This document shows positions 59,814 through 64,000 of a DNA stretch of 64,000 nucleotides, one piece after another. The notes beneath the pieces are model-generated. The model saw nothing but the letters and a program-made list of their open reading frames with translations, was not told where the DNA came from and did no database searches. This DNA comes from Leuconostoc pseudomesenteroides KCTC 3652. GTDB lineage: Bacteria > Bacillota > Bacilli > Lactobacillales > Lactobacillaceae. Made by a program: the position numbers and the translations under genes. Each line of letters starts with the position of its first letter. The stretch's first letter is position 1. The stretch is taken from assembly GCF_014634745.1 (NCBI RefSeq), contig NZ_BMBP01000002.1:248001-312000 (forward strand), written 5' to 3'.

Positions 59814-62207
59814 TTAACGCTGATTAAAAAGTTCATGGTATTGTGCCACTAAATCATGCTCAACATTAAATGGCACTATTGCGAGCTGTTGTTTGAATCG
59901 ATTACGTTGCATAGCATTTAATTGTGTTACTAGCATAGCCGATTGGTGCCGTTGCATTTGGTTTAATACGGATGCAAGTCTTGCAACTGGCTGCCATACG
60001 TCACGCTCAGGCACGATCACAATCGCTGGTAACTCTTGATCACGTTGCCACATCGTCCCAAAAATTTTTGGCGTTACAATCACAATGTTTTGACGATTTG
60101 TTTGACTTTGACGTTGGATTTTTTCTAAAGAACCAGTAACGCCTTCCGCCACAATATTATAATTCGTTGTCACCGCATATTTTATCTTTTGATACCAGTG
60201 ATTCACACGCTCCTCATTAGGCACGATGACCATAATTTCACCAACATCCTCTTGGGTCATAGCCTGCAAATGCAGAATGGGCGACTTTTTTTGTAATTGT
60301 ACCAATTGGACCGGCTTGCGATCATCATGAACAAAATCTCGCTCAATGGTCCAAGTATCTGGGACATCACGCAAAAAATCCGTCACACCAGTCGGCAAAA
60401 ATTCACTAACTACTAATAATTTTCGAATATGTGCAACAATTTTTTTGTGGTAAATAGCGCGTTCTAACACATCGAAACTCAAAATGACCTGTGACTGACC
60501 ATTTTCAGAAATCTGCTCGTTTCCACTCACCACATCGTCTTGCGTTTGAAGCCTGATAATTTTATTGAGCTGATTTTCAAGCAACTGAAATTCTTTCGGT
60601 AAATGCGCTTCTGTAAGCGAAAGCAATTGATTAATATGAGAAATCACCAAGGCTAAACGTTCAGTACGTTTCAAATTGGTCCTAGTACTGTCTGATTGTG
60701 TCAACTGTTTCAAAATTTTGAGTGCTTCACTCGTACTTTGCCTAATAAATAATCGCTGTTTATGCGTCAATCCGGTAACTTCTTGATGCGCAATACCCTT
60801 TAAATCATTTTTTAGTGCTGTCACATTAAATGACACATGAAAATACTGCCGCAAATCGTCAACAAATTGCGCTGGGGTTTCCATGACAACTAATGGCCAT
60901 TTTTGAATTTGCCTTTTTTGACGTAATGATTGATCCTGCGTGAAAAAAGTTTGAAAATTCATAATCAACACATTAGCATTATCCGCATTTTGACGTGCTC
61001 TTTTGAAAAATTCTGATTGCTCATCGCCACGAATTTTTTGAATGATATCTAAATTGTGCAAGCCAATACTAATTTCTTGCAATAATCCAGTTTTCGTTTG
61101 AGTCAACCAGACTAACAACCGTGCTTTAGCAAATTGTACTTGTGATGAATCGTGAACGGCTAACGTTTTAATGAAACGTGACAAATCAATATAAGCAGAA
61201 GGATCATACAATATTGCACTACTAAATGGCACATCAAATAGAGATGATAACTTTTCTAACAAGGCTAATTGTTGCATTTGTAAACTATCATCATTTGTGA
61301 GTAACACAGTGTTTTGTTGGCTTAAAATGACCGGAATTAAATAAGCAATTGTTTTGCCCATCCGTGGCGCTGTCAAAACCGTCAATAGACCATCAGAGCG
61401 TTTTGTTAAAAAACGGTGGGTTCGATCCATTAGAAATTCTTGCGCTTCATTTTGAGTTAACCATTCACCAAATAAGGCACGCTTTTCGGTCACACTCACT
61501 GGATAGTCAATCGGTTGGATATCTTTAAGGTTTGCAGAGGAAACCTGTTGATTAATTTGCAACGCCACCTTGTCTTGAACATCAAATGGCTGGGTACTTT
61601 TAGGACGAACTAACTTTAAAAACTGCTGGGTTTGCCTTAAAAGTGGCCAATCACCAGTTTGTAATTGCTGTAATACCACAGATGGCAATTGTTCAGCACG
61701 ACGCCACATTTCTAAGAAAAGTAAAGCAGTCGCATGCGCATCAGCGTTGGCGCGATGGGCATTTACTAAATTGATATCCAAATACGTTGTCAAATCTAAC
61801 AGTCGATATCCCGGTGCAGTTGGCAACAAAATTTGCGCCAACTGTACAGTGTCAATTGCTGGAATCTGTAAAACGGGAAATCCAGTTCTTTCAAATTCAT
61901 CATTCAAGTAGGGATAATCAAAATTAATATTGTGCGCAATAATCACGGCATCTGACAGTAAGCTCTGCAACATTGGCGCAATTTCATCAAAATATGGCGC
62001 ATGTTGTACATCTTTTTGGCTAATGTGTGTCAATTGTTGAATTTGCCGATCAATCAACTGACCTGGATTTACAAAAGACTCAAAATGGTCAACAATTTTT
62101 CGTTGCCGAATAAATGTCATACCAATTTGAATAATGCGCCCGCCCTTTGCCACACTTTGTCCTGTGGTTTCAAGATCTAAAACCACAAATGTATTGTTGG
62201 CGTTCAT
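59814..62207 (-). CDS. dinG: DinG-like exonuclease with eroded helicase domain
   Basis: 797 residues from ATG 62207 (MNANNTFVVLDLETTGQS), behind AAAGG; DinG of other Firmicutes is usually above 900. The N-terminal DEDDh exonuclease is intact: DLETTG (11-16), NFDYPYL near 95, and HRANADA near 151. The XPD-like helicase part is altered: the Walker A reads APRMGKT (280-286) rather than A-P-T-G-x-G-K-T, and the DEAH box position reads METPAQ (442-447). The last ~100 residues lack the usual arginine-rich motif VI. It is probably a 3'-5' exonuclease with a non-catalytic helicase fold. Confidence 0.85.
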   Translation of the reverse strand: MNANNTFVVLDLETTGQSVAKGGRIIQIGMTFIRQRKIVDHFESFVNPGQLIDRQIQQLTHISQKDVQHAPYFDEIAPMLQSLLSDAVIIAHNINFDYPYLNDEFERTGFPVLQIPAIDTVQLAQILLPTAPGYRLLDLTTYLDINLVNAHRANADAHATALLFLEMWRRAEQLPSVVLQQLQTGDWPLLRQTQQFLKLVRPKSTQPFDVQDKVALQINQQVSSANLKDIQPIDYPVSVTEKRALFGEWLTQNEAQEFLMDRTHRFLTKRSDGLLTVLTAPRMGKTIAYLIPVILSQQNTVLLTNDDSLQMQQLALLEKLSSLFDVPFSSAILYDPSAYIDLSRFIKTLAVHDSSQVQFAKARLLVWLTQTKTGLLQEISIGLHNLDIIQKIRGDEQSEFFKRARQNADNANVLIMNFQTFFTQDQSLRQKRQIQKWPLVVMETPAQFVDDLRQYFHVSFNVTALKNDLKGIAHQEVTGLTHKQRLFIRQSTSEALKILKQLTQSDSTRTNLKRTERLALVISHINQLLSLTEAHLPKEFQLLENQLNKIIRLQTQDDVVSGNEQISENGQSQVILSFDVLERAIYHKKIVAHIRKLLVVSEFLPTGVTDFLRDVPDTWTIERDFVHDDRKPVQLVQLQKKSPILHLQAMTQEDVGEIMVIVPNEERVNHWYQKIKYAVTTNYNIVAEGVTGSLEKIQRQSQTNRQNIVIVTPKIFGTMWQRDQELPAIVIVPERDVWQPVARLASVLNQMQRHQSAMLVTQLNAMQRNRFKQQLAIVPFNVEHDLVAQYHELFNQR

Positions 62208-62362
62208 AAAAATACCTTTCTTCGGTGTGCTCATAAGCACTTTATATTTTGTATGGCGCTGTTTACTGCATGCATTACACGCACTAAACAACGTCATTCT
62301 CTTTATATTTTACACTAAATGGCCTCGTGCGGTACAATAGTAAAGAACATCTGGAGGAAATT

Positions 62363-63295
62363 ATGTTAAGTCAAATGAATGGCGTTGGCAAGTCCCACGC
62401 AAAAGCGATTTTGATTGGCGAACATGCCGTTGTTTATGGTGAACCTGCGATTGCAATCCCTTTGCCAAATATGACTGTTACAGCCACTCTACGTCCTGCA
62501 TTTCGCGGTCAAACGATTGATGGGGCTGAATTTCACGGCGATTTAAGTGAGTTAGGAGCCAATGTCGAGGGGGCACGGCAACTGCTATTACGTCTTTTAG
62601 ACAAATTCGATATGAGCACGACGCCCTTTCACCTAGCTATCGATTCAAACGTCCCTCAGGAACGCGGATTTGGTGCTTCGGCTGCTTTGGCAACAGCGAT
62701 TACAAAAGCTTTTTTTGATTATTTTGATACGGATTTGAGCGAGGAAGAATTAGCCTACTTTACCAATATCGAAGAAGTGATTTCACACGGCTCACCGTCT
62801 GGATTAGATACGACGACAGTTAATGCCGATAATCCCGTTTGGTTTATTAAAAATAAAGGTATGTCTACTTTTGGTATGAATTTAACAGGTACACTGGTGT
62901 TAGCTGATACTGGTATTCACGGACAAACAGTCCATGCTATCAGTATTGTCAAAGAATTTTTATTGACAGATCACGATCGTGCTTGGGCATCAATCACACA
63001 TCTTGGACAAATTGCCGAAAAAATTCGGCTTGATATTTCTGAAAATAATCCTGAACATCTCGGTATGATGTTCACTGCCGCACATCATGAACTGCAATCA
63101 TTGGGAATTTCTCACCCCAAATTAGATAAGCTGGTAAACGCTGCAACGCACGCTGGCGCACTTGGCGCTAAATTGACAGGTGCCGGTATCGGTGGTGCAA
63201 TGTTTGCCTTAGCCAAAAATAATAATGACGCGATTACTATTGCTAATGCGCTAACAAAAGCTGGCGCTCAAAATACATGGATTCAACCTTTATGA
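62363..63295 (+). CDS. mvk: Mevalonate kinase
   Basis: 310 residues from ATG 62363 (MLSQMNGVGKSHAKAIL), behind GGAGG; the upstream reading lacks a site. GHMP-kinase motifs: KAILIGEHAVVYGEPAIAIP (about 14-33), PQERGFGASAALATAI (about 98-113) and GAKLTGAGIGGAMFAL (about 272-287). It phosphorylates mevalonate, first of three ATP-dependent steps toward isopentenyl diphosphate. Overlaps mvaD by ATGA; the mevalonate pathway serves cell-wall carrier lipid synthesis. Confidence 0.96.
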   Translation: MLSQMNGVGKSHAKAILIGEHAVVYGEPAIAIPLPNMTVTATLRPAFRGQTIDGAEFHGDLSELGANVEGARQLLLRLLDKFDMSTTPFHLAIDSNVPQERGFGASAALATAITKAFFDYFDTDLSEEELAYFTNIEEVISHGSPSGLDTTTVNADNPVWFIKNKGMSTFGMNLTGTLVLADTGIHGQTVHAISIVKEFLLTDHDRAWASITHLGQIAEKIRLDISENNPEHLGMMFTAAHHELQSLGISHPKLDKLVNAATHAGALGAKLTGAGIGGAMFALAKNNNDAITIANALTKAGAQNTWIQPL

Positions 63296-64000
63296 CAGCT
63301 ACTGCACACACCAATATTGCCCTCATTAAATACTGGGGGAAAAAAAATGCATTTCTTAATTTACCCACTACCAGTTCTCTCTCATTAACACTCGATCGTT
63401 TTTACACGACGACTAGTGTTTCACCCAGTGAAACTAGCACAGATACATTTGTATTAAACGAACAAGTTTGTGACGCTACGCGCGTGCACACGTTTTTAAA
63501 AATATTACGCACTCAATTAGGTGATTTTCCACCTTTACATGTTTCATCTGATAATCATGTGCCGACAAGTGCCGGTCTGGCATCTTCTGCTTCAGCATTT
63601 GCGGCTTTGACTGGTGAGGTTGTTGCCTATTTAGGACTTGATTTACCTAAAGAAACACTTTCACGATTAGCAAGACGTGGGTCTGGATCCGCTAGCCGTT
63701 CTTTTTTTGGTCACTTTGCTGTTTGGCATGAAGGCGTAGACGATGACTCGTCTTTTGCTGAAAGTTTGCACGCACCTGATATGCCGATTGCCCTCATTGT
63801 TGCAGAAGTATCTGGTCAGAGTAAAAAAGTTGGTTCGTCTGAAGGCATGATGCGCGCAATGACTTCACCCAATTATGATGATTGGGTCAAGCAGTCTGCA
63901 AATCAATTTGATGATATGACTGCTGCTGTGGCAAATGCGGATATCGAAAAAATAGGCGCCATTGCTGAAAACAATGCGTTGGCTATGCACGCGCTCAATT
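63292..64000 (+). CDS. mvaD: Diphosphomevalonate decarboxylase (partial, right edge)
   Basis: The first 236 codons are in the window, open to the last base. The start MTATAHTNIALIKYWGKKNA and LNLPTTSSLSLTLDRF are diagnostic, as is the GHMP loop TSAGLASSASAFAALTG (about 90-106) and the RLARRGSGSASRS segment (about 125-137), which carries the conserved serines. It decarboxylates mevalonate diphosphate to isopentenyl diphosphate. The ATGA overlap couples it to mvk. The remaining third, and probably phosphomevalonate kinase and isomerase genes, lie beyond the edge. Confidence 0.95.
   Translation, partial: MTATAHTNIALIKYWGKKNAFLNLPTTSSLSLTLDRFYTTTSVSPSETSTDTFVLNEQVCDATRVHTFLKILRTQLGDFPPLHVSSDNHVPTSAGLASSASAFAALTGEVVAYLGLDLPKETLSRLARRGSGSASRSFFGHFAVWHEGVDDDSSFAESLHAPDMPIALIVAEVSGQSKKVGSSEGMMRAMTSPNYDDWVKQSANQFDDMTAAVANADIEKIGAIAENNALAMHALN

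Noticed and set aside
1-64000. CRISPR arrays, rRNA genes, insertion sequences, toxin-antitoxin pairs
   Set aside because: No regularly spaced repeats, rRNA segments, transposase frames or recognisable toxin-antitoxin modules were found on either strand.

Overview
The window is low-GC Firmicute DNA. Gene content and order (rimP-nusA-ylxR-ylxQ-infB-rbfA, hrcA-grpE-dnaK-dnaJ with CIRCE operators, dinG-DUF5590-aspB-asnS-dnaD, mevalonate-pathway genes, Mn-dependent pyrophosphatase, EbsA family, PmrA-like exporter) point to a lactic acid bacterium. Leuconostoc or a close relative is my best inference; no 16S or other decisive marker lies in the window.

Region 1 (1 to about 10,050) is the early end of an integrated temperate phage cut by the left window edge. 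Leftward genes run from a Cro-like regulator through antirepressor, RecT recombinase, replisome organizer, HNH nuclease and a cut RusA-like gene. Rightward genes form the lysogeny module: CI-like repressor, ImmA-type peptidase, an OB-fold membrane protein and a tyrosine integrase. Three matching 18-bp pseudo-palindromes sit between the divergent promoters. A rightward gene of unknown function (5098-5682) interrupts the leftward early genes.

Region 2 (about 10,050-18,250) is ordinary chromosome: a DUF4767 protein, small unknown genes, tRNA-Ser(CGA), typA, an inositol-monophosphatase-family gene with yktA, def, and a TetR-controlled ABC-2 exporter with a perfect inverted-repeat operator at its promoter.

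Region 3 (18,250-33,510) holds the heat-shock operon, ribF, truB, the rimP-nusA-infB-rbfA operon behind an attenuator-like leader hairpin, zinc-independent rpmG-rpsN and ppaC. Its DnaJ lacks the zinc-finger domain, and the gene before truB encodes an EIIA-Glc-like protein without the phospho-acceptor histidines.

Region 4 (33,510-45,600) has parE and parC separated by an AT-rich gene for a fused PD-(D/E)XK nuclease and SF1 helicase, a good single-gene antiphage candidate. Then come plsY, dtd, a bifunctional Rel and an MFS exporter preceded by a 20-codon leader peptide and a hairpin.

Region 5 (45,585-51,330) is the most unusual: pyrR is followed by overlapping, intact genes resembling carbamoyl-phosphate synthase subunits. 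The small subunit has lost its Cys-His-Glu triad. The large subunit has lost metal ligands of its first ATP-grasp domain and much of the second. These look like retained pseudoenzymes, joined by an overlapping 98-codon gene.

Region 6 (51,490-64,000) has an RNase H-like gene, nitroreductase, GNAT, aminotransferases, an RlmL-type methyltransferase, a possibly leaderless small gene, dnaD, asnS, aspB, a DinG-like protein with eroded helicase motifs, and mvk-mvaD (mvaD cut by the right edge). No rRNA, CRISPR array or insertion sequence was seen.
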